Part shown: in pieces, positions 9,257-17,453 of the stretch
Numbering within the stretch: position 1 is the first letter of the stretch
Layout: each line of letters opens with the position of its first letter
DNA from: PALG01 sp964495885
Lineage (GTDB): Bacteria > Bacteroidota > Bacteroidia > Flavobacteriales > Flavobacteriaceae
Direction: 5' to 3'
DNA length: 64,000 nt
Assembly: GCA_964495885.1 (NCBI GenBank)
Contig: CAZBWO010000001.1
Location: 186,001 to 250,000 of the forward strand
Made by a program: the position numbers and the translations under genes
The notes under the pieces: model-generated
The model's database searches: none
What the model was told of the DNA's origin: nothing
What the model saw: only the letters and a program-made list of their open reading frames with translations

Positions 9257-11446
9257 TTATTTTGTGAATAATAATTCCCTGTACTTGGTCAATGGCCAAA
9301 GCTCGTCATCCACCAACATTTCCAGTTTATCACAATGATAACGGATCTCTTCAAAATATGGCTTTACCTTATCACAATAAGCAAAAGCTCTCTTTTCTGC
9401 ATCATCCATGTTATTGGCTTTCTTACGTTCATTAATCATCTCTGTGATACCTTTATTGATCTTTTCAATGTGCTCACTAATACTTTCAATAAGATGCATC
9501 TGCTCTCCAGCTACTTTCTTGAAACTAGTTCCGTAGATTTCCTTCAATCCACGAACATTTTCAATAAGTAAATTTTGGTAACGGACAGCCGTTGGGATTA
9601 CATGATTTCTTGCAATATCACCTAGTACTCTTCCTTCTATCTGGATTCGCATGGCATATTCCTCAATTTCAATCTCATGACGGGCTTCCATTTCTACTTT
9701 ATTCATGATGTTTAACTCTTCGAATAAAGCAATTCCTTTTTTGGAAACCTTGGCTTTAAGTGCACTAGGCGTAGTTTTATTGTTGCTTAACCCACGCTTT
9801 TTAGCTTCTTTTTCCCAAGCTTCTCCATAACCATCACCTTCAAAACGAATTCGCTTGGAATCTTTGATGTATTCCCTCAAGACATTGAAAATAGCATCGT
9901 CCTTTTTCATCTTTTTGTCTTTGATGAGCTTATCTACCGCTTCTTTAAACTCCTGAAGTTGTTTAGCCACAATAGCATTAAGAACGGTCATAGGAACAGC
10001 ACAGTTAGCTTGCGAACCTACCGCACGCAATTCGAATTTATTTCCTGTAAATGCAAAAGGAGATGTCCTGTTTCGATCTGTATTGTCTAACAGGATTTCC
10101 GGAATTTTCCCAACAACATTCAATTTAAGATCTGTTTTTTCTTGTGGGGAAAGTTTTCCATCGGTCACTTTTTCCAATTCATCCAATACGGATGTTAGCT
10201 GGGAACCAATAAACACAGAAATGATTGCTGGAGGTGCTTCATTGGCACCAAGTCTATGGTCATTACTAGCACTTGCGATAGAGGCGCGAATCAATTCTTC
10301 ATATTCGTTAACCGCCTTGATTGTATTAATGAAAAATGTCAAGAATTGAAGGTTTTTCATTGGGGTGCTACCCGGACTTAACAAGTTTACACCTGTGTTG
10401 GTAGCCAAAGACCAGTTATTGTGTTTTCCACTTCCGTTGATTCCAGCAAATGGTTTCTCGTGAAATAATACTTTAAAATTATGGCGATCTGCCACTTTAT
10501 CCATCACATCCATAATCAATGAGTTGTGATCTACCGCCAAGTTCGCTTCTTCAAAGATAGGTGCTAGCTCAAATTGGTTTGGAGCTACTTCGTTGTGTCT
10601 GGTTTTTACAGGAATTCCCAACAACATACATTCATTCTCCAAATCACGCATATAATTCAAAACCCGTGTTGGAATGGAACCAAAGTAATGATCATCTAAT
10701 TGCTGTCCCTTTGCGGAAGCATGGCCAAGTAGTGTTCTACCCGCCAATTTCAGATCAGGTCTGGAGTCTGCCAAAGATTTATCTATTAGAAAATATTCCT
10801 GTTCCCATCCCAAGGTAGCAATTACCTTCGTCACATTTTTATCGAAATATTTTGCTACAGCAGTTGCTGCTTGATCTACAGTTTGCAATGAACGAAGCAA
10901 TGGTGTTTTATTATCCAATGCTTCTCCGGTGTAGGCTACAAAAACCGTAGGGATACAAAGGGTGGTTCCAAAGATAAATGCCGGTGAAGTAGGATCCCAT
11001 GCGGTATATCCTCTTGCTTCAAATGTATTACGAATTCCGCCATTAGGGAAACTGGAAGCATCTGGTTCTTGTTGAACCAACTGTCCGCCTCCAAATTTTT
11101 CGATTGCCTTCCCGCCTTCAACAGGCTCAAAGAATGCATCGTGTTTTTCGGCAGTAGAGCCCGTAAGTGGTTGAAACCAGTGCGTATAATGCGTAACACC
11201 TTTACTAATAGCCCATTCTTTCATACCCGTAGAAATCTGATCGGCCATAGAACGGTCTATTTTAGTACCTTTTTCAACGGCATCCATTACGCTTGTATAG
11301 GATTCCTTGGTAAGGTACTGACGCATTGCAGATTCATTGAAAACATTGTTTCCAAAAAGTTCTGAACGACGTTCTTTTGGTTCTGTAATAGGGATTGGCT
11401 TTCTGCCAAAGGTTTCGCTAACCGCTTTGAAACGTAAAGTAGACAT
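9257..11446 (-). CDS. glnN: Glutamine synthetase type III
   Basis: This 729-residue enzyme makes glutamine from glutamate, ammonia and ATP. Its length is typical of group III (about 700-730 residues, against about 450 for type I). Signatures seen are KTRHNEVAPNQFELAP (glutamate/ATP site) and KPFAGINGSGKHNNWSL (ATP-binding signature). It begins with ATG at 11446 and is flanked by its own promoter and terminator, so it is monocistronic. Upstream there is a palindrome where a class II activator would bind and an inverted repeat in the leader, which suggests nitrogen-dependent control. That control is inferred, not shown. Confidence 0.97.
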   Translation of the reverse strand: MSTLRFKAVSETFGRKPIPITEPKERRSELFGNNVFNESAMRQYLTKESYTSVMDAVEKGTKIDRSMADQISTGMKEWAISKGVTHYTHWFQPLTGSTAEKHDAFFEPVEGGKAIEKFGGGQLVQQEPDASSFPNGGIRNTFEARGYTAWDPTSPAFIFGTTLCIPTVFVAYTGEALDNKTPLLRSLQTVDQAATAVAKYFDKNVTKVIATLGWEQEYFLIDKSLADSRPDLKLAGRTLLGHASAKGQQLDDHYFGSIPTRVLNYMRDLENECMLLGIPVKTRHNEVAPNQFELAPIFEEANLAVDHNSLIMDVMDKVADRHNFKVLFHEKPFAGINGSGKHNNWSLATNTGVNLLSPGSTPMKNLQFLTFFINTIKAVNEYEELIRASIASASNDHRLGANEAPPAIISVFIGSQLTSVLDELEKVTDGKLSPQEKTDLKLNVVGKIPEILLDNTDRNRTSPFAFTGNKFELRAVGSQANCAVPMTVLNAIVAKQLQEFKEAVDKLIKDKKMKKDDAIFNVLREYIKDSKRIRFEGDGYGEAWEKEAKKRGLSNNKTTPSALKAKVSKKGIALFEELNIMNKVEMEARHEIEIEEYAMRIQIEGRVLGDIARNHVIPTAVRYQNLLIENVRGLKEIYGTSFKKVAGEQMHLIESISEHIEKINKGITEMINERKKANNMDDAEKRAFAYCDKVKPYFEEIRYHCDKLEMLVDDELWPLTKYRELLFTK

Positions 11447-11454
11447 GTAAGTAT

Positions 11455-11486
11455 GCTTTAAATTGTTAAAATGTAAACTTTAAAGC
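11455..11486 (-). promoter_or_regulatory. Inverted repeat in glnN leader
   Basis: Perfect 8-bp arms GCTTTAAA and TTTAAAGC with a 16-base spacer, lying between the -7 box and the glnN ATG. It could form a weak A/U-rich hairpin in the leader or be a protein site. Function unknown. Confidence 0.4.
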
Positions 11487-11487
11487 A

Positions 11488-11495
11488 CAAAAATA
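11488..11495 (-). promoter_or_regulatory. -7 box of glnN promoter
   Basis: The minus strand reads TATTTTTG, an exact consensus, 41 bases before the ATG. There is no TTTG at the expected -33 position; that place is taken by the palindrome at 11511-11532. Confidence 0.65.
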
Positions 11496-11510
11496 CATTT
11501 ATTTTAGATA

Positions 11511-11532
11511 TACCCCCTAAATATTAGGGGTA
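11511..11532. promoter_or_regulatory. Palindromic site upstream of glnN
   Basis: Arms TACCCC(C)TAA and TTAGGGGTA around ATA; the left arm has one extra C. The centre is about 40 bases upstream of the predicted start site, the spacing used by class II activators. It has no T-tract, so it is unlikely to be a terminator. Confidence 0.55.
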
Positions 11533-11592
11533 AGTTATTAATAGCTTAACATTTTGTGTTAATAACCCCATATAAATTATTGGATTGTAAAA

Positions 11593-12549
11593 TTACTGTG
11601 TTTTTATAGTAAGGCTAATGAAAATTGCATAGGCAATAACGATAAGAATACCCTTATAGCGACCAATCTGAAAACTTTTAGGCAGAAATGCCAAAGGAAT
11701 TAATATTGCTGCAAAACCAAGCATCCAAAAAATATCTGTACTAAGCACCTCCTTACTTTTAACAGCAATAGGCTGTATAAGTGAAGTGGCACCCAAAACA
11801 CATGCAATATTGAATATATTAGACCCTATAAGGTTACCCAATGATATTGCCTTCTCCTTTTTTAGCGCTGCAATTACCGAAGCTGCCAACTCTGGAACAC
11901 TAGTCCCTATGGCAATCATTGTTACCGCAATTACACGTTCACTCACTCCCAATGCTGTTGCCAAACTTACCGCTCCACCTACCAATAATTTACTGCCCCC
12001 CCAAAGGGCAATGCCCCCTATGGTGAGCCATATAATAATCTTAACACTGGAAACCTGCGACAAAGTGTCATCTACCTCTTCTAGGTTAAGATTCTTTTTG
12101 GATTTTTTTCGGGCACTATAAATTAAAAGCCATAAGTATGTCCCTAAAAATATAAGTAATCCCAATCCTTCCCATCTTACCAGCATTTGATTACTTTTCA
12201 GTAAAAAGTACAATAGAATAGATAGGATCATCATCACCGGCCAATTGAGCTTATAAAAATCCTTATCTATTGCCAACGGGCCTATCACAGCTGTAATACC
12301 AAGAACCAATCCTATGTTCGCTATATTGCTTCCTATTACATTCCCAAGAGATATATCGCTAAAACCATCTAAAGCAGCATTCACACTCACTAGTAGTTCT
12401 GGTGCAGAGGTAGCAAAAGAAACTACTGTAAGGCCTATCACCATTCTGGAAAGTTTCAGCCTAAATGATAAAGCAACTGAAGAACGCACCAAATATTCCC
12501 CTCCTACCACCAAAAGCGTAAGACCCAATAAAATGTAGAGAATGCTCAT
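11593..12549 (-). CDS. Calcium/sodium antiporter (CaCA family, YrbG-like)
   Basis: This is a 318-residue inner-membrane exchanger with about ten helices and the two inverted alpha-repeats of the CaCA superfamily: FATSAPELLVS...GNVIGSN in the first half and IGTSVPELAAS...GNLIGSN in the second. The glutamates in the PEL motifs bind the cation. The ATG at 12549 (MSILYILLGL) is preferred over a GTG three codons upstream. A -7-like box TATCTTCG (minus strand, 12568-12575) would give a leader of about 13 nt. It is divergent from the BlaI/M56 operon with about 150 bp between them. Confidence 0.92.
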   Translation of the reverse strand: MSILYILLGLTLLVVGGEYLVRSSVALSFRLKLSRMVIGLTVVSFATSAPELLVSVNAALDGFSDISLGNVIGSNIANIGLVLGITAVIGPLAIDKDFYKLNWPVMMILSILLYFLLKSNQMLVRWEGLGLLIFLGTYLWLLIYSARKKSKKNLNLEEVDDTLSQVSSVKIIIWLTIGGIALWGGSKLLVGGAVSLATALGVSERVIAVTMIAIGTSVPELAASVIAALKKEKAISLGNLIGSNIFNIACVLGATSLIQPIAVKSKEVLSTDIFWMLGFAAILIPLAFLPKSFQIGRYKGILIVIAYAIFISLTIKTQ

Positions 12550-12630
12550 ATTAGCCACTTATTATTGCGAAGATACACATTCCCGCTTCTACTCCATAAG
12601 GAATAAATTTTTTTTCAGAAGACAACAAAA

Positions 12631-12688
12631 AACTACAAATTACGTTATAAAACTACAATATTAGTTGTATAACTAAAAAAATAGTTAT
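12631..12688. promoter_or_regulatory. Operator cluster of the BlaI/M56 operon
   Basis: AACTACAA occurs at 12631 and 12651, exactly 20 bp apart. TTAGTT/AACTAA forms a palindrome at 12661-12676. ATAACTA and TAGTTAT form a perfect inverted repeat around six A at 12669-12688. The elements repeat in 10/20-bp steps on one DNA face and cover the promoter from the -33 box to the edge of the -7 box, as expected for an autorepressed blaI gene. Confidence 0.65.
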
Positions 12689-12695
12689 ATGTTTG
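12665..12695 (+). promoter_or_regulatory. blaI promoter, -7 box four bases from ATG
   Basis: -33 TTG at 12665-12667, a 20-bp spacer, then TATGTTTG at 12688-12695 (exact TAnnTTTG). GCTC and the ATG at 12700 follow directly, so the transcript is probably leaderless. Confidence 0.65.
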
Positions 12696-12699
12696 GCTC

Positions 12700-13056
12700 A
12701 TGGAACGATTAACCCACAAAGAAGAAGAAATCATGCAAGCCCTTTGGAAGCTTGAAAAGGCTTTCGTGAAAGAGCTGCTTGCACTACTTCCAGGAAAACA
12801 GCATTATAATACTATTTCAACGATGGTACGCAATCTGGAAGAAAAAGGATATGTAAGTCACCAAGCCTTCGGAAAAACACATCAGTACTTTCCATTGGTA
12901 ACCAAGGAAAGCTACACCAAAAAGTTTATGAACGCAGCTACTCAACGTTTTTTTGACAATAGTTATAAAAGCATGGTTTCATTTTTTGCGAAAGAAGAAA
13001 AGATTAGTGCAGAAGAACTTCGGGAGATTTTAAACCTTATCGAAAAAAAGGAATAA
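12700..13056 (+). CDS. BlaI/MecI/CopY-type transcriptional repressor
   Basis: This 118-residue protein has the winged-helix DNA-binding fold of the Penicillinase_R family: LTHKEEEIMQALWKLEKAFV, then the recognition region (HYNTISTMVRNLEEKGYVSH), then a C-terminal dimerisation part (FAKEEKISAEELREILNLIEKK). Such repressors bind palindromes as dimers and are inactivated by cleavage triggered by a membrane-bound M56 sensor. The M56 gene follows after four bases, which is the classical pairing. Operators overlap its own promoter, so autorepression is likely. No beta-lactamase gene is nearby, so the trigger is unknown. Confidence 0.93.
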   Translation: MERLTHKEEEIMQALWKLEKAFVKELLALLPGKQHYNTISTMVRNLEEKGYVSHQAFGKTHQYFPLVTKESYTKKFMNAATQRFFDNSYKSMVSFFAKEEKISAEELREILNLIEKKE

Positions 13057-13060
13057 TTCT

Positions 13061-15349
13061 ATGGACTTCCTATTTTATATTACAAAATCTGCTTGTATCC
13101 TCACCCTCTTTTATACGGTATACATTTTTGCACTTAAAAAAGACACTTTTTTTACCACCAACAGGGTTTTTCTACTTTCAGGATTAATATGTGCTTTACT
13201 ACTTCCTTTGGTAACCATCGCCAAAGTAACCTTTATAGAGGCTCAACCTATCGTGGCCAATGCGAGTTTTAGCGAAATCATTCCAACAAAGACAACAGCG
13301 TTTCAACCTGTAGAACATACTATTACAATCTGGGAATTGTTCTTATGGACGTATCTAACTGGTCTATTTATAATGGGTATGCGCTTTGTCATCCAATTAA
13401 GCAGTTTAATAAAATTGCTTTTAAAATATCCGCATACCTTAAAAAACGGATTTCGTTTTATTAAAACCCAAGACACAGTAGCTCCCTTTTCTTTTTTCAA
13501 CTGTATTGTCTTTAATCCAGATTCACACGAACAAGCAGATTTGGAAATGATCCTACAACACGAAAAGGTACATGCAGTTCAATGGCATAGCATAGATTTA
13601 TTACTATCAACCCTGGTTCGTGCTTTACAATGGGTAAATCCTATTTCTTGGTTCTACAGAAAAAGTGTTGCCGCCAATCTAGAATACATAGCAGACTATC
13701 AAACCGCGGTTTCCGTAGGTTCCAAAAAAGAATACCAACTGGCATTATTAAAGGCCTCATCATCCTTACCCGTACCAGCCCTTACCAATAATTTTTATCA
13801 ATCATTTATCAAAAAACGAATCATTATGTTAAACAAAAGTCATTCAAAAAAGTACCACCAATTAAATCTATTATTGGTCTTACCTGCCATTGCACTTTTT
13901 CTTTGGAGTTTCAACACCAAAGAAGTTATTAAGTACAAAACGCCAGAAAATTCTGAGGAAACCAGTACCATTACTAATAATGACAAAAGTCAATTGTATT
14001 TCTCTGCGGAAAGCACCAACGACCAATTGAATGCCATTGAGCGTTATTTCAAAAACAACCATCCGGAAAGCTTGGTGAAAATCAATAACAGAAAACGGAG
14101 CAACGATGGAAAATTACTAAACTTCAGCTTTCAAGTCAAATTTTTAGGGGATGAGACGTACGCCACCCGTTTTGACAGGACCACAGAAGCTCCTTTTGAA
14201 ACCATGTATTTTATTGAGCCCTTAGGAAATGGAATGCTATTGGTTTCGGAAAGTGGTGAAGATGGTGTACAATTAAAGATAAGCAGGGAGGAATTGCAGA
14301 TAATTACCCCTAACGGAAACCCCTTCCCTGGAACCCCGCAAATAAATCAGCCTGAAAAAAAATCACCAATAAAAGAAGACTTTCTAGGGGAGAATCCACT
14401 CTACATTATTAATGGGAAAGAAGTCAAGCAAAGCAATCTTCCGAAAGACAAAACACTTAAGGTAAGTGGAAAAATAGAAGTGCTGGATAAGGAAGAAGGA
14501 GCAACTAAATATGGAGATAAAGGAAAGGATGGCGTTCTTAACTTGCAAGGGGAAACCACTTTTGTTGCAAACACTGAAAAAGCTAGTTCGAGTATTCAAA
14601 CCTCTAAAGAAATTAAATATAAAATCACCAAACATACAACTGATGCTGAGTTGAATGAAATTAAAGCCGAATTAAAAGAAGCTATGGACATCGACTTCAA
14701 CTATGCGGCTGTTAGAAATTCTGCAAATGAATTAACCGCTTTGTCTATCAACTATTCTGGGAAGGAAGGAAATGGAAGTTTTCAAGAAACCGATAAGGAT
14801 GGGATCAATGATTTCTATTTTTATATAGGAGATGATGGTAAAAGTGGTTTTTATTCCGAAGAAAATGAAGAACGTAGAAAAGTTCGTGAAGAACTTAGGA
14901 TGGAAAGAGATGAAGCGCGAAATTCAGCAAGGGAGATTCGTCTACAAAATAGAGTTAAGGAACAACGTGAGGAGATGAAAGTTAAAAGAGCTGAAATGGC
15001 TCAAAAAAGAGAGGAACTACGTAAGAAAAGAGCCGAAATGCGGGAAAATATTTTAGTGGCAAATACTGTAAGTCGAAATGGGCGCACAGGAAATGTCATG
15101 GTTTTATCTGATAAAAGTGATCAAATAATTTCCATAGATAAAGATACCAGTGATGAAGATTTAGCAGCAATGAAATCCAATCTTGCCTCAAAAGGAGTCA
15201 CCTTTAATTACAAGAGAGTGAAAAGAAATGAGCTTGGGGAAATTACTGCACTGAAAATCACCGTAGATGATGGGAAAGGATCGGTATCTATAACAGACCT
15301 TAAAAGTGATGACGGGGATGCCATTGATCAAATTATCATCCACTACTAA
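13061..15349 (+). CDS. M56 family (BlaR1-like) membrane metallopeptidase with long C-terminal part
   Basis: This is a 762-residue protein. The N-terminal 290 residues contain about four to five membrane helices and the zinc-protease motif H167-E-K-V-H171, with the downstream NLEYIADY glutamate region, as in BlaR1/MecR1. After the last helix (LLLVLPAIALFLWSF) comes a large periplasmic part with three related modules (about 311-365, 516-575, 687-750; pattern FNYK.VKRN.LGEITALKI). There is also a segment like the TonB-receptor plug (PLYIINGKEV ... IEVLDKEEGATKYGDKGKDGVL, about 444-500) and an R/E-rich coiled coil (about 600-665). There is no penicillin-binding domain, so it is not a classical beta-lactam sensor. 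It is co-transcribed with the BlaI repressor. Confidence 0.9.
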   Translation: MDFLFYITKSACILTLFYTVYIFALKKDTFFTTNRVFLLSGLICALLLPLVTIAKVTFIEAQPIVANASFSEIIPTKTTAFQPVEHTITIWELFLWTYLTGLFIMGMRFVIQLSSLIKLLLKYPHTLKNGFRFIKTQDTVAPFSFFNCIVFNPDSHEQADLEMILQHEKVHAVQWHSIDLLLSTLVRALQWVNPISWFYRKSVAANLEYIADYQTAVSVGSKKEYQLALLKASSSLPVPALTNNFYQSFIKKRIIMLNKSHSKKYHQLNLLLVLPAIALFLWSFNTKEVIKYKTPENSEETSTITNNDKSQLYFSAESTNDQLNAIERYFKNNHPESLVKINNRKRSNDGKLLNFSFQVKFLGDETYATRFDRTTEAPFETMYFIEPLGNGMLLVSESGEDGVQLKISREELQIITPNGNPFPGTPQINQPEKKSPIKEDFLGENPLYIINGKEVKQSNLPKDKTLKVSGKIEVLDKEEGATKYGDKGKDGVLNLQGETTFVANTEKASSSIQTSKEIKYKITKHTTDAELNEIKAELKEAMDIDFNYAAVRNSANELTALSINYSGKEGNGSFQETDKDGINDFYFYIGDDGKSGFYSEENEERRKVREELRMERDEARNSAREIRLQNRVKEQREEMKVKRAEMAQKREELRKKRAEMRENILVANTVSRNGRTGNVMVLSDKSDQIISIDKDTSDEDLAAMKSNLASKGVTFNYKRVKRNELGEITALKITVDDGKGSVSITDLKSDDGDAIDQIIIHY

Positions 15350-15370
15350 ACGCTAAATATTCTATGTTGA

Positions 15371-15402
15371 GCCTCTCTATATCCAAAAGAGAGGCTTTTT
15401 TA
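15371..15402 (+). terminator. Terminator of the BlaI/M56 operon
   Basis: 7-bp stem GCCTCTC/GAGAGGC with an 11-base loop, then TTTTTTATTT. It lies 21 bases past the M56 stop. Confidence 0.88.
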
Positions 15403-15418
15403 TTTGTACCTTTTGAAA

Positions 15419-15571
15419 GTGAAAAAATTTATCTTCAAAACCTTGGCAAAACTGAACAAATGGGTCCTTCCAAGCTTCACCAAGAAAGGATGGGATCTCG
15501 CAAATGCCAAGAAATGGCAAATGGCTTTATTTGCTTATAAACTGTGGGTGACTAAAAACGCATTGGACTAA
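15419..15571 (+). CDS. Small basic protein, 50 residues (often mislabelled SsrA-binding)
   Basis: A short frame starting GTG at 15419 and ending TAA at 15571 encodes a Lys/Trp-rich basic peptide (begins VKKFIFKTLAKLNKW, ends VTKNALD). The pattern KxLAKLNKxxLPSxxKKGxDL...K.Q.AL.A...WVTKNAL is that of a small family widespread in Flavobacteriaceae, which databases often name SsrA-binding protein although it is far too short to be SmpB. It begins 17 bases after a terminator and abuts the convergent apt stop with no gap. Function unknown. Confidence 0.7.
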   Translation: MKKFIFKTLAKLNKWVLPSFTKKGWDLANAKKWQMALFAYKLWVTKNALD

Positions 15572-16087
15572 CTAATAGTGAAGTACGGAAGCTACATCAT
15601 AGCCTTGCAATTTTTGTCTCCCTTTTAGGAAATCCAATTGCATTATAAAATTACACTGCACAACTTCGCCTCCCAAATGTTCCACCAGTTTACAGACAGC
15701 CCTTGCCGTTCCTCCAGTAGCAAGTACATCATCATGAATTACTACCTTCTCCCCTTTTGAGATAGCATCCTCATGAATTTCGAGGGCATCCCAGCCATAT
15801 TCCAGTTCATAAGGCTCCTTGATAGTGTCAAATGGAAGTTTTCCGGGTTTACGAACAGGTACAAAACCCACTCCCAATTTCTGGGCCAACAACGTTCCAA
15901 AAAAGAATCCCCTAGATTCCACACCTACTACTTTATCTATGGAAAGTCCTTTAATTAACTCCATGAGTTGCTGAACGCAGGCCGTGGTGGCTTCGGGAGA
16001 AGCCAACAATGGGGTGATATCCTTAAAAACAACACCGGGCTTTGGAAAATCTGGGATAATGCGAATGTAATCTTCTATGTCAAGCAT
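15572..16087 (-). CDS. apt: Adenine phosphoribosyltransferase
   Basis: This 171-residue enzyme salvages adenine to AMP using PRPP. The PRPP-binding motif is VVIHDDVLATGGTARA, preceded by VGVESRGFFFG and KPGKLPF, both typical of Apt. The length is normal. The ATG at 16087 is used; upstream, TAATTTTC (one mismatch to the -7 consensus) sits three bases before it. It is convergent with the small 15419 gene, the stop codons being adjacent. Confidence 0.96.
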   Translation of the reverse strand: MLDIEDYIRIIPDFPKPGVVFKDITPLLASPEATTACVQQLMELIKGLSIDKVVGVESRGFFFGTLLAQKLGVGFVPVRKPGKLPFDTIKEPYELEYGWDALEIHEDAISKGEKVVIHDDVLATGGTARAVCKLVEHLGGEVVQCNFIMQLDFLKGRQKLQGYDVASVLHY

Positions 16088-16138
16088 GTGGAAAATTAGC
16101 GATAAAATTCAGGATGGCAAAAACTACCTTTCGGCAAT

Positions 16139-17452
16139 TTACCGCTTTAACACACCCAATCGATCAATTTCCACCTCTGCCTTTAAATCATGTAATAAAT
16201 TATAAAGCCCAAAAAAAGTTCTATTCACATATAGGAAATGTTTGCTTCCGCGATTTCCATCCATTTTCCTTAGGGTTTTATCTGAGGCATATTTTTCACT
16301 CAAGGAAGTAATACGTTCCCAAAATTCTGGATTTCCAAAATCAAAAGTTTCTTGCTGAAAAGGCTCACTAAAGAGGGAAAGCATTTCATGGAATAAATCC
16401 ATAAAAAATTTTTCTTCTTTTTCAGAATCGGAAGGCTTGAGCAATTCCAACTGAAGCATTCGTTCTTTTAATTGTGTTGGATTTTCAAAACTATCCTTTT
16501 GCGCCAATTGAAAGTAAGGTTCATAAAAGTCTTCCGGAATTTCCTTGATACATCCAAAATCTATGGCCGCCAACTTAAAATCTTTTGTGACCAGGAAATT
16601 TCCTGGATGCGGATCTGCATGTACTTGCCTTAGTTGGTGCATTTGATGCATATAAAAATCCCAAAGAGCTTGCCCTAACATATTCGTGATTTCCTTTGGG
16701 TGTTGTTCCTTCACAAATTCAGAAAGGTGTTTTCCTTCAATCCAATCCATCACCAATACACGCTCATTTGAATATGCTGGATAATACTTAGGAAATGTCA
16801 TGTTTGGAATGTGGGCACAAGCTTCGGTAACTTCAATACTTCTCTTAAGTTCTAGATTGTAATCTGTTTCTTCCAATAATTTCTGTTCAACCTCCTTGAA
16901 ATATTTTTCGGCATCCTTACTTTTAATATTGAACATTCGCATGGCTACAGGTTTCACCAAAGCCAAATCTGAAGAGATAGCATTTGCTACCCCAGGATAT
17001 TGAATTTTAATAGCTACAGCAGTACCATTTGGAAGATTTGCACTGTGCACCTGCCCAATAGTTGCAGCATATCGTGCGTTCTTCGAAAAATTTTTGAAAA
17101 GCTCTTCTGGGTATTGGTCTGCATATTTTTTAAAAGTCTTTCTAACCAAAGGGTAAGACAAAGGAGGCACACTGAATTGAGCTAAGGAAAATCGTTCTAC
17201 ATAGGCCTGCGGAAGAATGGTTTTATCCATACTAAGCATTTGTGCCACTTTGAGGGCACTCCCTTTCATGTCTTTAAGTCCGTCGTAAATATCGGCTGCA
17301 TTGGCTTCGTCAAGTGCTGTTTTGTCAACTGGGGTTCCCAGAGCCTTCTTACCGTAATATTTTATGTAATTGCCTCCAAGCTTGACACCGGTTTTGAGCA
17401 ATGTTCCAGTACGCTCAATCTTGGAAGTTGGAATTTTATCAATGGTTTTCAT
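16139..17452 (-). CDS. ABC1/UbiB family atypical kinase
   Basis: This 437-residue protein has the ADCK/UbiB kinase-like fold: VAIKIQYPGV (ATP lysine), VHADPHPGNFLV (catalytic loop), AAIDFGCIKEIP (DFG equivalent). The family-specific KxGQ motif is KVAQ at residues 68-71, with Ala in place of Gly. UbiB-type proteins support isoprenoid quinone metabolism or lipid homeostasis by an ATPase-like activity; the substrate here is unknown. The ATG at 17452 is chosen because it starts one base after the upstream TetR stop; a longer frame to 17488 would overlap that gene. The two form an operon. Confidence 0.88.
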   Translation of the reverse strand: MKTIDKIPTSKIERTGTLLKTGVKLGGNYIKYYGKKALGTPVDKTALDEANAADIYDGLKDMKGSALKVAQMLSMDKTILPQAYVERFSLAQFSVPPLSYPLVRKTFKKYADQYPEELFKNFSKNARYAATIGQVHSANLPNGTAVAIKIQYPGVANAISSDLALVKPVAMRMFNIKSKDAEKYFKEVEQKLLEETDYNLELKRSIEVTEACAHIPNMTFPKYYPAYSNERVLVMDWIEGKHLSEFVKEQHPKEITNMLGQALWDFYMHQMHQLRQVHADPHPGNFLVTKDFKLAAIDFGCIKEIPEDFYEPYFQLAQKDSFENPTQLKERMLQLELLKPSDSEKEEKFFMDLFHEMLSLFSEPFQQETFDFGNPEFWERITSLSEKYASDKTLRKMDGNRGSKHFLYVNRTFFGLYNLLHDLKAEVEIDRLGVLKR

Positions 17453-17453
17453 A

